Of a stretch of DNA of 64,000 nucleotides, positions 47,166 to 57,200 are shown one piece after another. The notes under the pieces were generated by a model, which saw nothing but the letters and a program-made list of their open reading frames with translations, did no database searches and had not been told where the DNA came from. The stretch is from Oscillospiraceae bacterium. GTDB taxonomy: Bacteria > Bacillota > Clostridia > Oscillospirales > CAG-272. Each line of letters starts with the position of its first letter. Within the stretch, counting starts at the first letter, position 1. A program made the position numbers and the translations under genes. The stretch lies in assembly GCA_015064385.1 (NCBI GenBank), contig SVSI01000005.1, positions 1 through 64,000 on the forward strand, in the 5' to 3' direction.

Positions 47166-50100
47166 ATGCGTATGGACAGCACAAAAACCAAGAAAATCAA
47201 AAAATCTCGAATATGGGGCGCAGTGGCACTTCTCTGCCTCGTTGCGACCGTTCTCGGAATCGTTTCGATAGCAATTTCTATGTTCTCGTCTCCCGAGCTT
47301 TCAAAAGCGGGAGAGTTTGACAGTATTTATATCGACGGCGTAACCCTTATTGAATATCACGGAGCAAAGTACTCGATCGACACAAACGGAAACGTATGGG
47401 AAGAACGGGACGAAACCGTCCGTCTCGTCTGCGCGGGTATCGGAGCAAAGCTCCTTGCCGTTTACAACGACAGAGTTTTCGTTCTCACCGAAAAGGACGG
47501 CGTGTCCGCAGTTTCAAAGCTCTCACACGAAAGCGGAAAGCTCTCCGACACGGTTTCGCTCGGAATCGCTCCGGTCACCGCCTTTTCTATGGCAGATGCG
47601 GGCATCTACTATATGAGCGGCGGCACAGTATCGCTTGCAAATAAAGATTCAAACAGCCGCGTTCTTGATCTTGGCTCGCTCGTTTACGACTGTGAAGACG
47701 ACGGCGACGGTCACGATTGCGAGGAAGAGGTGTCTCCCTCGAGTGCTTCAAGCTTTAGTATATACGACGAAAACTCGATCATTCTCTACGTTGAAAATCC
47801 TAATTATATCGACGAAACCGAGGTAGATGACGAGGAGATCATCGGAGAAAACCCAAAGCACATAACGTTCCTTTACGACTTTTCAAACGAAAGCGTATCC
47901 CGTTTCCAAGAAAACACGGAGGATTCCTCGGTAAACACCCTTTCGACCTCGGATACGATAACGGTCAACGGAGTAACCGTTCCCTTCGCCGAATATCCCG
48001 CAGGAACCTCGTATTTTACCAAGAACGGAAGGGCGTGTTCTTGCCACAACAGAAACAAATGTCTCGATAACGCCGCACCCTGTAACTGTCTCAGATACGT
48101 CAAGATAAACGGAAAAACCGTTGACCTCCTTTCCACACAGTGTATGGGATTTGCAAGATACTGCCAGCTCAGAATCTTCGGATATATGGACAAGTCCAGT
48201 GCCACTAAATTCACAAACGCACTCGGCGGTACGTGGGCTGCCGGAGATTTCTCCGCAAGCGATATTCAAAGAGTTTTTCTTGAATACGGCGAGGGTGGAC
48301 ATATAAGAATGAACGGACACTCCCTCTTCGTAATCTCGGTCAACGCTACCGGATTTACTACATACGAGTGTAACACCAGCAACAAGGACTGCAAGGTCTA
48401 TACGAGAAACTGGACGTGGGCGACCTTCTATAACTCAGCCAAGAAAAACGGCATAAATTACTACAAGATGCCCAAATCCTATAAAAACTCGGTGGGCGGT
48501 GTATCCTACCCCACGGGAGAATATCTTATCGAGGCAGACGGCGGTCTCCGTCTCAGAGAAAAGGCCACCACAAGCTCCTCTATTCTCGTGACTATTCCCA
48601 ACGGAACCCTCGTAACTATAAGCGAGACCGTCAAGATCGAAGGCGCAACCGTCAACGCTTGGTGGGGAAAGACCACGTACGGCGGAAAGACGGGTTGGAT
48701 CAGTCTTGACTATGCAACTCTTCAGTCCAAGATAATCGGAATAAATATCGTGACGCTGCCGAACCGTGTAACCTTCAGCGAGGGAGAGGCGTTCTCTTAC
48801 GACGGACTTCAGATAGCGCTCGATTATGCAAACGGAACGTCGTCAAGCGCGCTTTCCTCGGGATTCTCGGTAAGCGTTCCGAATATGGCAAAAGCGGGCG
48901 AATATACCGTAAAGGTCACATACTCAAGCTTCAGCGCAACGTACGAGATAACCGTAAAGAGTGCTGCTATAATGCCTACTGCGATAACCTTTGACCGTCC
49001 CACGATAACGGTAATGACGGGAGGAGAATTCATTCCCTCGTTCGGAATAGACTATAACGTTCTCCCCAAGGAAGCCAACGACAAAACGGTAGAGTGGTCG
49101 GTGGTAAGCGGAAGTCATCTCGTCTCGGTCGATAAAACCACCGGCGTTGTTACCGCAGTAAAAGCGAGCAGCGGCTTCGTTGAAGGATATGCGACCATAA
49201 GAGCCACCTCGCTCGCAGAAAACGCAAAGGGAGAGCGAGTAAACGTTTACGGCGACTATATAGTTGAGGTAATAAAAGCGACGAGCAACGGCGAATGGAG
49301 CCAGAGCGCATCCAACATTCCCGACGGCGTATCGATCAGTGATTATATAATCGAGTACTGTGCAACCGAGAGTGACTTTGCAAAAGGAAACTGGAAGCCA
49401 TATACCGAAAGCTCGTCCGAAACCGCGTATAAATACCGTTTCAAAAACGCGTATAAGCTTACGTGGTATTACGATCTCGGCAGTGCAGACGGCACGATCG
49501 AGCTTCCGTCAAGCTTCGGATTTCCCTCCTCCGTAATGATCGGAGATCAGGTATATATTTCCAAGCTTAAGGCGGTAACACAGACCAACAAGATCTTTGC
49601 AGGTTGGTTCACCTCGGCAGAGGCGGCAAGAGATCTTGACGTTTCAAAGGCGTATAAGGGTGCGGAAATAATCGAAGATACAGAGTTTTTTGCGGGATGG
49701 ATAGATCTTTCCGCAGAGGAATTTCTCGTAACCGCGGCGGACGAGGATCCGGCTCACGCGTCAGGATCGCGATTTATGGCGTTCGGAGTTTTCGGCTCGG
49801 ACGTTAACGTCAGTGACACAAACGGAGGTCTCCGTTTCTACGGACATATCAGCACACCCCTCAAAAAGGTGCTTTCGTCTATAAGCTCCTCTGGCGTTGA
49901 ATACGGGATGGTCGTACAGATAGCCGCCAACACGTCGGAAGAGCTGCGAAGCTCCACCGGTGCGGGCTACGTTCAGGACGGCCACTCGATAGTTGTTGAT
50001 GCAGACCTCAACTTTGGAACGTATAAATTCGACGAGGGCAACGAATACACCGTATTCACCACTCTCGTTACCAACATTCCTCTTGAAAATGCCAAGACCG

Positions 50101-50330
50101 AGATAGCGGCAAGAGCGTTTATCGTTTACAGAGACGCTAACGGAATCCGTCGCGCCTTCTATTTCACGAACACTGCAGAGAATACAGAACGTCTCTCGCT
50201 CGTTGCTATGGGAGTAAAGACCTCTATGTACGAGCAGGCAGAACGCCTTTTTAGCACGGTAAGCGACGAAGAAAAAGATTGGCTCAAGGAAAACGTACTC
50301 GGACACGGATATAAGCCGAAGGAAGATTAA
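47166..50330 (+). CDS. Large membrane-anchored surface protein with candidate Cys/His peptidase-like region, SH3-like and Ig-like domains
   Basis: N-terminal TM; QCMGFARYCQ...GGHIRMNGHSLFVIS; GGLRLREKATTSSSILVTIPNGTLV SH3-like; Ig-like repeats; trimmed from ORF 46899. Confidence 0.7.
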   Translation: MRMDSTKTKKIKKSRIWGAVALLCLVATVLGIVSIAISMFSSPELSKAGEFDSIYIDGVTLIEYHGAKYSIDTNGNVWEERDETVRLVCAGIGAKLLAVYNDRVFVLTEKDGVSAVSKLSHESGKLSDTVSLGIAPVTAFSMADAGIYYMSGGTVSLANKDSNSRVLDLGSLVYDCEDDGDGHDCEEEVSPSSASSFSIYDENSIILYVENPNYIDETEVDDEEIIGENPKHITFLYDFSNESVSRFQENTEDSSVNTLSTSDTITVNGVTVPFAEYPAGTSYFTKNGRACSCHNRNKCLDNAAPCNCLRYVKINGKTVDLLSTQCMGFARYCQLRIFGYMDKSSATKFTNALGGTWAAGDFSASDIQRVFLEYGEGGHIRMNGHSLFVISVNATGFTTYECNTSNKDCKVYTRNWTWATFYNSAKKNGINYYKMPKSYKNSVGGVSYPTGEYLIEADGGLRLREKATTSSSILVTIPNGTLVTISETVKIEGATVNAWWGKTTYGGKTGWISLDYATLQSKIIGINIVTLPNRVTFSEGEAFSYDGLQIALDYANGTSSSALSSGFSVSVPNMAKAGEYTVKVTYSSFSATYEITVKSAAIMPTAITFDRPTITVMTGGEFIPSFGIDYNVLPKEANDKTVEWSVVSGSHLVSVDKTTGVVTAVKASSGFVEGYATIRATSLAENAKGERVNVYGDYIVEVIKATSNGEWSQSASNIPDGVSISDYIIEYCATESDFAKGNWKPYTESSSETAYKYRFKNAYKLTWYYDLGSADGTIELPSSFGFPSSVMIGDQVYISKLKAVTQTNKIFAGWFTSAEAARDLDVSKAYKGAEIIEDTEFFAGWIDLSAEEFLVTAADEDPAHASGSRFMAFGVFGSDVNVSDTNGGLRFYGHISTPLKKVLSSISSSGVEYGMVVQIAANTSEELRSSTGAGYVQDGHSIVVDADLNFGTYKFDEGNEYTVFTTLVTNIPLENAKTEIAARAFIVYRDANGIRRAFYFTNTAENTERLSLVAMGVKTSMYEQAERLFSTVSDEEKDWLKENVLGHGYKPKED

Positions 50331-50336
50331 AAAGCA

Positions 50337-50366
50337 AAAGACCGATGCGCTCGCATCGGTCTTTTT
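50337..50366. terminator. Bidirectional terminator
   Basis: aaagaccgatgcgctcgcatcggtcttttt. Confidence 0.85.
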
Positions 50367-50371
50367 TATTT

Positions 50372-51280
50372 TCAGTCCTCGGTGGGACCGTTTATAACGA
50401 GTATATCGTCTCCGCCCTTTTCGTCTTTTACGAACTCGGCGTAGTCAACTCTGACTTTTCTCGGCTTGAACTGTTCGGGCGAAAAGTGGCTGTGGTATGC
50501 ACATACCCACTTATTTTCTCCGATCATTGCAAAGCTGTGGTGTCCGACTCCGACTACCGTCTCGGTGCGGCTGAGTATCGGGTTGCCCGCAAACTTTTCA
50601 AAAGGTCCGAGAGGACTCTTTGAAACTGCGTATCCGATAGCGTAGTACGGGCTTCTGGTGTGGTTGGACGAATAAGTCAGATAGTAAAGTCCGTTATGCT
50701 TTATAACGAAAGGTCCTTCTGCAACGCGGCAGTCGTAGGTCTCCCACTGCTGATCTCCCGCAACGACGAGAAGCTGCTCGCTCTCGAGATCGAGATCCAT
50801 AAGATCGTCGGTCATCTTCGCCGCATAGATCTTGTTTCCTCCGCCGAGACGGACGTAGTAAAGATAGGTCGTGCCGTCATCGTCAACGAGAAAATGTCCG
50901 TCTATTGCGCGGTCCTCGATAAGCCATCTCTTCTCTTGCTGCTTGAACGGGCCGAGCGGAGAGTCTGAAACCGCAATACCGAGATGCTCCTCTGCGGTAT
51001 ATACCATATAAAATTTCCCGTCGCGAACGGTCATCTCGGGCGCCCAGAAGCATTTGTCTCCCTTGACGTCCTCACAGTGAAGCGCGTATCCCTTGCATTC
51101 CCAATTTTCAAGATCCTCGGAAACGTAAACCTTGTAGCCGTCCGTCGCCGTGTCTGTAAGACTGTTCAAGGGCGCGTCCGGTGTTTGAGTGGTGGGATAG
51201 ATATAATATTTTCCTTCCCAGTAAAGTATATACGGGTCTGCGCCTAAAAAGAGCGGGTTTTTCAATGTTTTGTCCTCCAA
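50372..51280 (-). CDS. Glycoside hydrolase family 43 protein
   Basis: NPLFLGADPYILYWEGKYYIYPTT, KCFWAPEMTVRDGKFYMVYT, EGPFVIKHNGLYYLTYS. Confidence 0.88.
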   Translation of the reverse strand: MEDKTLKNPLFLGADPYILYWEGKYYIYPTTQTPDAPLNSLTDTATDGYKVYVSEDLENWECKGYALHCEDVKGDKCFWAPEMTVRDGKFYMVYTAEEHLGIAVSDSPLGPFKQQEKRWLIEDRAIDGHFLVDDDGTTYLYYVRLGGGNKIYAAKMTDDLMDLDLESEQLLVVAGDQQWETYDCRVAEGPFVIKHNGLYYLTYSSNHTRSPYYAIGYAVSKSPLGPFEKFAGNPILSRTETVVGVGHHSFAMIGENKWVCAYHSHFSPEQFKPRKVRVDYAEFVKDEKGGDDILVINGPTED

Positions 51281-51351
51281 GCCGTGATCTATACGCCTAT
51301 TTTATCAGTTATCTCGCAAAATGTCAAGCAGACAGCCGTCTTTTTGAACTA

Positions 51352-51385
51352 AAAACAGCCCGCTTTTTCCGAGCGGGCTGTTTTT
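51352..51385. terminator. Bidirectional terminator
   Basis: aaaaacagcccgctttttccgagcgggctgttttt. Confidence 0.8.
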
Positions 51386-51387
51386 AG

Positions 51388-51546
51388 TTAGTCTTCCTTA
51401 TTAAAATCTTCCTTGCCTACTCCGCAAAGAGGGCAAACGAAATCCTCGGGGAGATCCTCAAATTTGGTGCCGGGCTCGATACCGTTTTCGGGATCGCCAA
51501 GTGCCTCATCATACTCCCATCCGCAAACGCTGCATACGTATTTCAT
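51388..51546 (-). CDS. Rubredoxin (52 aa), absent from the supplied ORF track
   Basis: Reverse strand translates [52 protein letters not shown]; two CxxCG knuckles. Confidence 0.96.
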   Translation of the reverse strand: MKYVCSVCGWEYDEALGDPENGIEPGTKFEDLPEDFVCPLCGVGKEDFNKED

Positions 51547-51573
51547 GTCTTTTTCCTCCGAATTATTTTATTT

Positions 51574-52722
51574 TCAGCAAAGCTCGTCAGCGAGAGCTTT
51601 GATCTGTTCAATGTTTTCCTTACTGAGCGCCGACGTTATCTTGACGGAATTTTCCGCATAGGATATATCCTTGCAGGACTCGAGCATATCGCGCATCTTC
51701 TTTGCGGCGACGGGCGCCCAGCTTCCGTTTTCGATAAGTGCGACCTTTCTGTTTTTATATCCTCTTTCAACGAGATCGGATATAAACTCGCGCATAAACG
51801 GGAAAACGTCTCCATTATAGGTCGTCGTTGCAAGAACGATCTTTCCGTAACGGAATGCATCCTCTACCGCCTCTGCCATATCGCATCTTGCAAGATCGTT
51901 TACCGTGACCTTGACACCTTTTTCCAAAAGCGCTTTGGCAAGAAGATCTACCGCCTTCTTGGTGTTGCCGTAAACCGAGGTGTAGGCAATAACCACGCCC
52001 TCGCTCTCTACTCCGTAGCTCGACCAGGTATCGTAAAGACCGATATAATATCCGAGATCCTCGGAAAGAACGGGACCGTGAAGCGGGCAGATGATCTTTA
52101 TATCGAGCGCCGACGCCTTTTTAAGAAGCGCCTGCACCTGCGCGCCGTATTTTCCGACTATGCCGAAATAGTAGCGTCTTGCCTCGCACGCCCAGTCCTC
52201 GTCGGCATCAAGCGCGCCGAATTTACCGAAGCCGTCGGCAGAAAAGAGGATCTTGTCGGTCTTGTCGTAAGTAACTATGACCTCGGGCCAGTGTACCATA
52301 GGCGCACCTATAAAGGTGAGCTCGTGCGCACCGAGCACAAGAGTATCACCCTCTGCAACGACTACCCGTCTGTCGGAAAAGTCCTCTCCGAAAAAGTTTT
52401 TCATCATCGTAAATGCGCGTGCGGACGAAACTATCTTCGCATTCGGATACGCATTTGCAAAGGTGGTTATATTGGACGAATGGTCGGGCTCCATGTGCTG
52501 TACTATAAGATAATCGGGAGCTTTGTCTCCGATCTCTTTTCTGATATTTTCAAGCCACTGCTCCCCAAAGCCCTCGCTCACGCTGTCCATAACGGCGATC
52601 TTCTCATCTACTATAATATATGAGTTATACGCCATTCCGTTGGGAACGTCGTACTGACCTTCAAAAAGGTCTATCTCTCGGTCGTTCACTCCAACGTATC
52701 TTACGTCACTTGTTATATTCAT
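51574..52722 (-). CDS. FprA-family A-type flavodiiron protein
   Basis: MAYNSYIIVDEKIAVMDSV, VQHMEPDHSSN, GVVIAYTSVYGNTKKA flavodoxin motif. Confidence 0.92.
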   Translation of the reverse strand: MNITSDVRYVGVNDREIDLFEGQYDVPNGMAYNSYIIVDEKIAVMDSVSEGFGEQWLENIRKEIGDKAPDYLIVQHMEPDHSSNITTFANAYPNAKIVSSARAFTMMKNFFGEDFSDRRVVVAEGDTLVLGAHELTFIGAPMVHWPEVIVTYDKTDKILFSADGFGKFGALDADEDWACEARRYYFGIVGKYGAQVQALLKKASALDIKIICPLHGPVLSEDLGYYIGLYDTWSSYGVESEGVVIAYTSVYGNTKKAVDLLAKALLEKGVKVTVNDLARCDMAEAVEDAFRYGKIVLATTTYNGDVFPFMREFISDLVERGYKNRKVALIENGSWAPVAAKKMRDMLESCKDISYAENSVKITSALSKENIEQIKALADELC

Positions 52723-52927
52723 ACTTTTTTCTCCGTTTTACTTATTTATGTAGATATTTTAGCATATCGTGGGCAAATATTCAAGTATAAAATAAAAAAA
52801 CACCCCGTCCAAATCAAAGAATGTAAAATTTTCCATCTGTTTACAAATTTATCAAACAATATAAAAGATAAATACATAACACATTGGTATAATTTAGGTA
52901 CATTATTGTAAAAGAGGTTACTGTAAA

Positions 52928-55900
52928 TTGCTTGAACTTACAAACATTGTAAAAAACTATTACATCGGCGATCTCAAGACTGAAGCGCTGAAGGGTGTTT
53001 CTCTTTCCTTCAGAAAGAGCGAGTTCGTGTCCATTCTCGGACCTTCGGGCTGCGGAAAGACTACCCTTCTTAACATCATCGGCGGTCTTGACAGATACAC
53101 GAGCGGAGATCTCGTTATAAACGGAGTCTCTACCAAAAACTACAAGGACGGCGACTGGGACGCATACCGCAATCACTCGATCGGCTTCGTTTTCCAGAAC
53201 TACAATCTTATTCCCCATCAGAGTGTCCTTTCAAACGTTGAGCTTGCTCTCACCCTTTCGGGAGTTCCGAGACAGGAGCGCAAAAGAAGAGCAAAGGAAG
53301 CTCTTGAGATGGTCGGTCTCGGCGATCAGCTGAACAAAAAGCCGAGTCAGATGTCGGGCGGTCAGATGCAGAGAGTTGCTATTGCAAGAGCGCTCGTCAA
53401 CGACCCCGATATTCTCCTTGCAGACGAACCCACCGGTGCGCTTGACAGCGTAACGAGCGTTCAGGTTATGGATATACTTAAAAAAGTAGCCGAAAAGCGC
53501 CTCGTTATAATGGTAACGCACAACCCCGAGCTTGCCGAGCAGTATTCAACGAGAATAGTCAAGCTGCGCGACGGACTTATAGTAAGCGACAGCGCGCCCT
53601 TTGATCCTTCTCTTCCCTATAATCAGGAAAAGCCGGCGGAGAAGCCGAAGGAGATTGTAAAAAAAGGAGACAAGAAAAAGAAGGAAAAGAAACCTTCAAT
53701 GTCTTTCTGGACGGCGCTCTCCCTCTCCTTTAACAACCTTATGACAAAACGTGCAAGAACGGTTCTCACCTCATTTGCGGGAAGCATAGGAATTATCGGA
53801 ATCGCACTCATCCTTGCCGTTTCGCAGGGTATAAACGCGTTTATAGCACAGGTGCAGGAGGATACGCTTTCCACATATCCCCTTTCTATACAGAAAGAAA
53901 CGCAAAATATGGCGGCTATGCTCTCGGCAATGACGAGCGTTTCGGACACTACCGACTACAAAAACTCGGGCAAGATCCACGTTGACGACTCGCTCGGAAC
54001 TATGATGCACGCAATGGCATCAACGGTAGATAACAACCTCGAAGCGTTCAAGGCGTATCTTGATAAGAATTACGACGATATAAAGGATCACGTCAGTGAC
54101 GTTCAGTACACCTATGACTACGATATGCACGTTTTCAACGCAGACGGCACGGTCGAGGTCGGAATGGAAAGCATGCTAAACAGTATGGGCGACGCATTTT
54201 CAGGTCTTTCCGAAATGGCGTCCATGGCAGGCGGAATGGACGTTTTCTCGGAAATGATCAACAATCAGGCCCTGCTTGATCAGCAGTACGACGTTATTGC
54301 GGGAAGCTGGCCCACGCAGGCAAACGAGGTCGTTCTCGTTGTAAACTCGAATAACTCGATAAGCAAAATGACTCTCTATATGCTCGGCGTTCTTCCTCAC
54401 GACGACCTCGAGGATATAATGAATGCGCTTATGTCCAACGGAGAGTACGATTCCACGCCTATGGAGCCGTACGATTTCGATTATTTCCTTAATATGAGAT
54501 TTAAGCTCCTTCTGTCGTCTGATTTCTATGCGATAGATGAAAAAACCACTCCTTACGACTACGAAGATGGCAAATTCCCCGTTTGGAGAGATCTTCGTAA
54601 CCTTCCCGGATACAACCAGGCGGAATTCGTCAAGGATCGCGGAACCGAGCTTAAGATCTCGGGTATAATCCGTCCCAAGGAAGGCGCGGCGGCAACCTCG
54701 ATCTCCGGCGCTGTCGGATACACGAAGGCGCTTACCGATTACGTACTCGCAGAGACCGGAAAGAGCGCGATAATCGCACAGCAGAAGGCAACTCCCACGT
54801 TCAACGTTCTCACCGGACTTCCTTTCGATAGAACCCACTACAAGCCCGAAAATATAAACGAGCTCATTGATAAGATAGACGGCGCAACTATGGAGCAGTT
54901 CTACGCCATTATGACCGAAAAGATCAAGACCGAGGACGAGTTTAAGGATCAGCTTCAGGTAACGCCCGAGAATTTTGCAGGTATGTTTATGCTCCTGCCC
55001 GCAGAAAATCAGGCACAGATACTGACAGAGCTGATCGGCGCGGCAGCCCAAAACGATCCATACGGAACGACAGCGCTTTTCACAACGCTTAGCGCGATGA
55101 CCGACAATAAGATACAGATCTCTCCTGAAAATTTCGTTATGCTTCTTCCCTCACTTAACCAGTCGATAGTCTATGTTTCCATCGCAGGTCTTACGCCAAG
55201 CGAACAGATGCCCTACCCCGTCAGCGGCCTTACCGCTCTTGCGGGCGAAGAGGTTATGTCGGTGATCCGTAAGGAGCTCCAAAGCACCATTTTAGAGCTT
55301 GAGGTCAACGAAGAGATTTTCGTAAGCATTCTCGGAACTCTTACCGAGCAGGACGAAAACTTCATTATGATCGAGGAGATGCTTTACAATATGGCGCCCC
55401 AGATCGACGCGACCTACGAGAGCGTACTCGACGAGCTTGACGCCATTGAGGCGGCAAAGCCGATGTCGATAAACTTCTACGCAAAGGATTTTGAATCCAA
55501 GGAAGCCATTGAAAAGTTTATTTCGGATTATAACGATTCGGTAAGCGATGCCGACAAACTCGAATACACGGACGTCGTCGGAATAATGATGTCCTCCGTG
55601 ACCACGATAATCAACGCGATCACCTACGTTCTTATCGCGTTCGTTGCGATCTCGCTCGTAGTTTCCTCGATAATGATAGGCGTCATAACACTCATTTCGG
55701 TACAGGAAAGAACGAAGGAGATCGGAATTCTCCGTGCGATCGGTGCGTCCAAGCGAAACGTATCAAGTATGTTCAACGCAGAGACTATGATAGTCGGCTT
55801 TGCATCGGGACTTATCGGTGTACTTTCCACCGTTATCCTCTGTCTGCCGATAAACCTCATTCTGCGCTACTTCACGGGACTTGACAATCTGAAAGCGTTC

Positions 55901-56023
55901 CTGCCCTGGGAGGCGGCGATCGTGCTCGTCATAATAAGCGTAGTCCTCACGCTCTTTGCGGGAATAATTCCCTCAAGAAGTGCGGCGAAGAAGGACCCCG
56001 TTGTTGCACTCAGAACCGAATAA
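52928..56023 (+). CDS. Fused ABC transporter ATP-binding protein/permease, MacB/FtsX-like
   Basis: Walker A GPSGCGKTT, MSGGQMQRVAIARAL, LADEPTGALD; C-terminal FtsX-like TM region RTKEIGILRAIGASKRNV; TTG start. Confidence 0.93.
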   Translation: MLELTNIVKNYYIGDLKTEALKGVSLSFRKSEFVSILGPSGCGKTTLLNIIGGLDRYTSGDLVINGVSTKNYKDGDWDAYRNHSIGFVFQNYNLIPHQSVLSNVELALTLSGVPRQERKRRAKEALEMVGLGDQLNKKPSQMSGGQMQRVAIARALVNDPDILLADEPTGALDSVTSVQVMDILKKVAEKRLVIMVTHNPELAEQYSTRIVKLRDGLIVSDSAPFDPSLPYNQEKPAEKPKEIVKKGDKKKKEKKPSMSFWTALSLSFNNLMTKRARTVLTSFAGSIGIIGIALILAVSQGINAFIAQVQEDTLSTYPLSIQKETQNMAAMLSAMTSVSDTTDYKNSGKIHVDDSLGTMMHAMASTVDNNLEAFKAYLDKNYDDIKDHVSDVQYTYDYDMHVFNADGTVEVGMESMLNSMGDAFSGLSEMASMAGGMDVFSEMINNQALLDQQYDVIAGSWPTQANEVVLVVNSNNSISKMTLYMLGVLPHDDLEDIMNALMSNGEYDSTPMEPYDFDYFLNMRFKLLLSSDFYAIDEKTTPYDYEDGKFPVWRDLRNLPGYNQAEFVKDRGTELKISGIIRPKEGAAATSISGAVGYTKALTDYVLAETGKSAIIAQQKATPTFNVLTGLPFDRTHYKPENINELIDKIDGATMEQFYAIMTEKIKTEDEFKDQLQVTPENFAGMFMLLPAENQAQILTELIGAAAQNDPYGTTALFTTLSAMTDNKIQISPENFVMLLPSLNQSIVYVSIAGLTPSEQMPYPVSGLTALAGEEVMSVIRKELQSTILELEVNEEIFVSILGTLTEQDENFIMIEEMLYNMAPQIDATYESVLDELDAIEAAKPMSINFYAKDFESKEAIEKFISDYNDSVSDADKLEYTDVVGIMMSSVTTIINAITYVLIAFVAISLVVSSIMIGVITLISVQERTKEIGILRAIGASKRNVSSMFNAETMIVGFASGLIGVLSTVILCLPINLILRYFTGLDNLKAFLPWEAAIVLVIISVVLTLFAGIIPSRSAAKKDPVVALRTE

Positions 56024-56028
56024 AAGAT

Positions 56029-56062
56029 AAAACCGTCAGATTTTTCTGACGGTTTTGTTTTG
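56029..56062 (+). terminator. Terminator after ABC transporter (copy 1)
   Basis: aaaaccgtcagatttttctgacggttttgtttt. Confidence 0.85.
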
Positions 56063-56066
56063 TGTG

Positions 56067-56350
56067 AAAAGAGCAAAAAGCGTTTCTTTCGGCAAAGAAA
56101 TGCTTCAATGTTGTGTACGGTGACCGTGCGAAATACACGAAAACGCGCTTGTGAGATGGGACGTTCATTTCTGTACCGACAGAAACGAACCAAAGAACGG
56201 CTGTTAGGGAGGGAGAACCCTCCCTTCAGGAAACACCCACCCCTATGGCAAAGGCGCTCCCAACGCGTGTCGCGCTTTGCCCGCCGCGAAAACACGCGGC
56301 GTGTCATTACTCGCGGCGCAAAAAAGGGCGCCTTTGTTAGCTCCCACGGG
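56067..56350. repeat. Long structured intergenic repeat, copy E4a
   Basis: gttcatttctgtaccgacagaaacgaac, gggagggagaaccctccc, ttcaggaaacacccacccc, IR-bounded ggcaaaggcgctccc...gggcgcctttg (56247..56337). Confidence 0.88.
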
Positions 56351-56352
56351 TG

Positions 56353-56636
56353 AAATTCGCGGACTATTAAAACTACATTCAGGCGAATTTGTGTTTCGTT
56401 CGTAGGAACAGACCGCGGCGCATTTTCCTCTTGCGCCGCGAAAGACCCCCGCGCCGAATCTTTTTGAGGCGCTTTGAAAGCGCGCAAGCTCCCACGCGCG
56501 CTTTCAACGTTTAATTTAGAGAGTGGGTTTCCAAAGGGAGAGATCCTTCTCTCCCTTTCGGCGTTCTTTGCGAAGCGTTTCTTTCGGCAAAGAAATGCTT
56601 CAATGCCGTGCACGTTGACCGAAGGATCTGTGTGTG
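56353..56636. repeat. Long structured intergenic repeat, copy E4b (inverted copy of E2)
   Basis: Reverse complement nearly identical to 35147..35431. Confidence 0.92.
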
Positions 56637-56886
56637 CGAACACACAAAACGTGTTTGTTAATTACTTTCTGGCATTAAAATTACTTACTTGATTCTCACG
56701 GTAACGGCAGGATTGCCACTCTTAATATTGCCACTCTACAGTTTACTCTGTAAACACGCACACCAAACCAAAGTCTTCAAATTTCGATTGTTATAATAAT
56801 ATTTTATCTCAATTTGAGATAAATCCGCACATCACCAAAAAAACATGATAAAATATCTATAATAACACTCAAAAGGAGAATTTATT

Positions 56887-57165
56887 ATGAAAAAAATCGT
56901 TGACGATCTTTGGTATGGAAACGTTGATCCAAGCGTTTCCTGCCGTGAAATGACAGAAGAAACAAGGTCACTGATGGATTGCATCGCAAGACATCACGAC
57001 GATCTTCAAGCAACGTTTACAGACGATCAAAAAAAGCTTTTTGAAAAATTCGATGATTGCTGCGTTGAAATGGCAGGAATAAACGAGAGAAAAATATTTT
57101 CTTTTGCTTTTCGCCTCGGCGCCAAACTCGCTATTGAAATTATGGAAACAGAACTTTATACATAA
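56887..57165 (+). CDS. DUF6809-like hypothetical protein
   Basis: MKKIVDDLWYGNVDPSV...; family name recalled, not searched. Confidence 0.55.
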   Translation: MKKIVDDLWYGNVDPSVSCREMTEETRSLMDCIARHHDDLQATFTDDQKKLFEKFDDCCVEMAGINERKIFSFAFRLGAKLAIEIMETELYT

Positions 57166-57169
57166 AATA

Positions 57170-57200
57170 AACCGTCAGAAAAATCTGACGGTTTTGTTTT
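57170..57200. terminator. Terminator copy 2, same stem as 56031..56054
   Basis: aaccgtcagaaaaatctgacggttttgtttt. Confidence 0.85.

Noticed and set aside
55867-56643. 258-aa minus ORF sharing peptide segments with ORFs at 35086 and 6515
   Set aside because: Similarity arises because all lie in the E-family intergenic repeats; both strands stay open there (e.g. 56474..56692 and 35064..35309), so non-coding is more likely.
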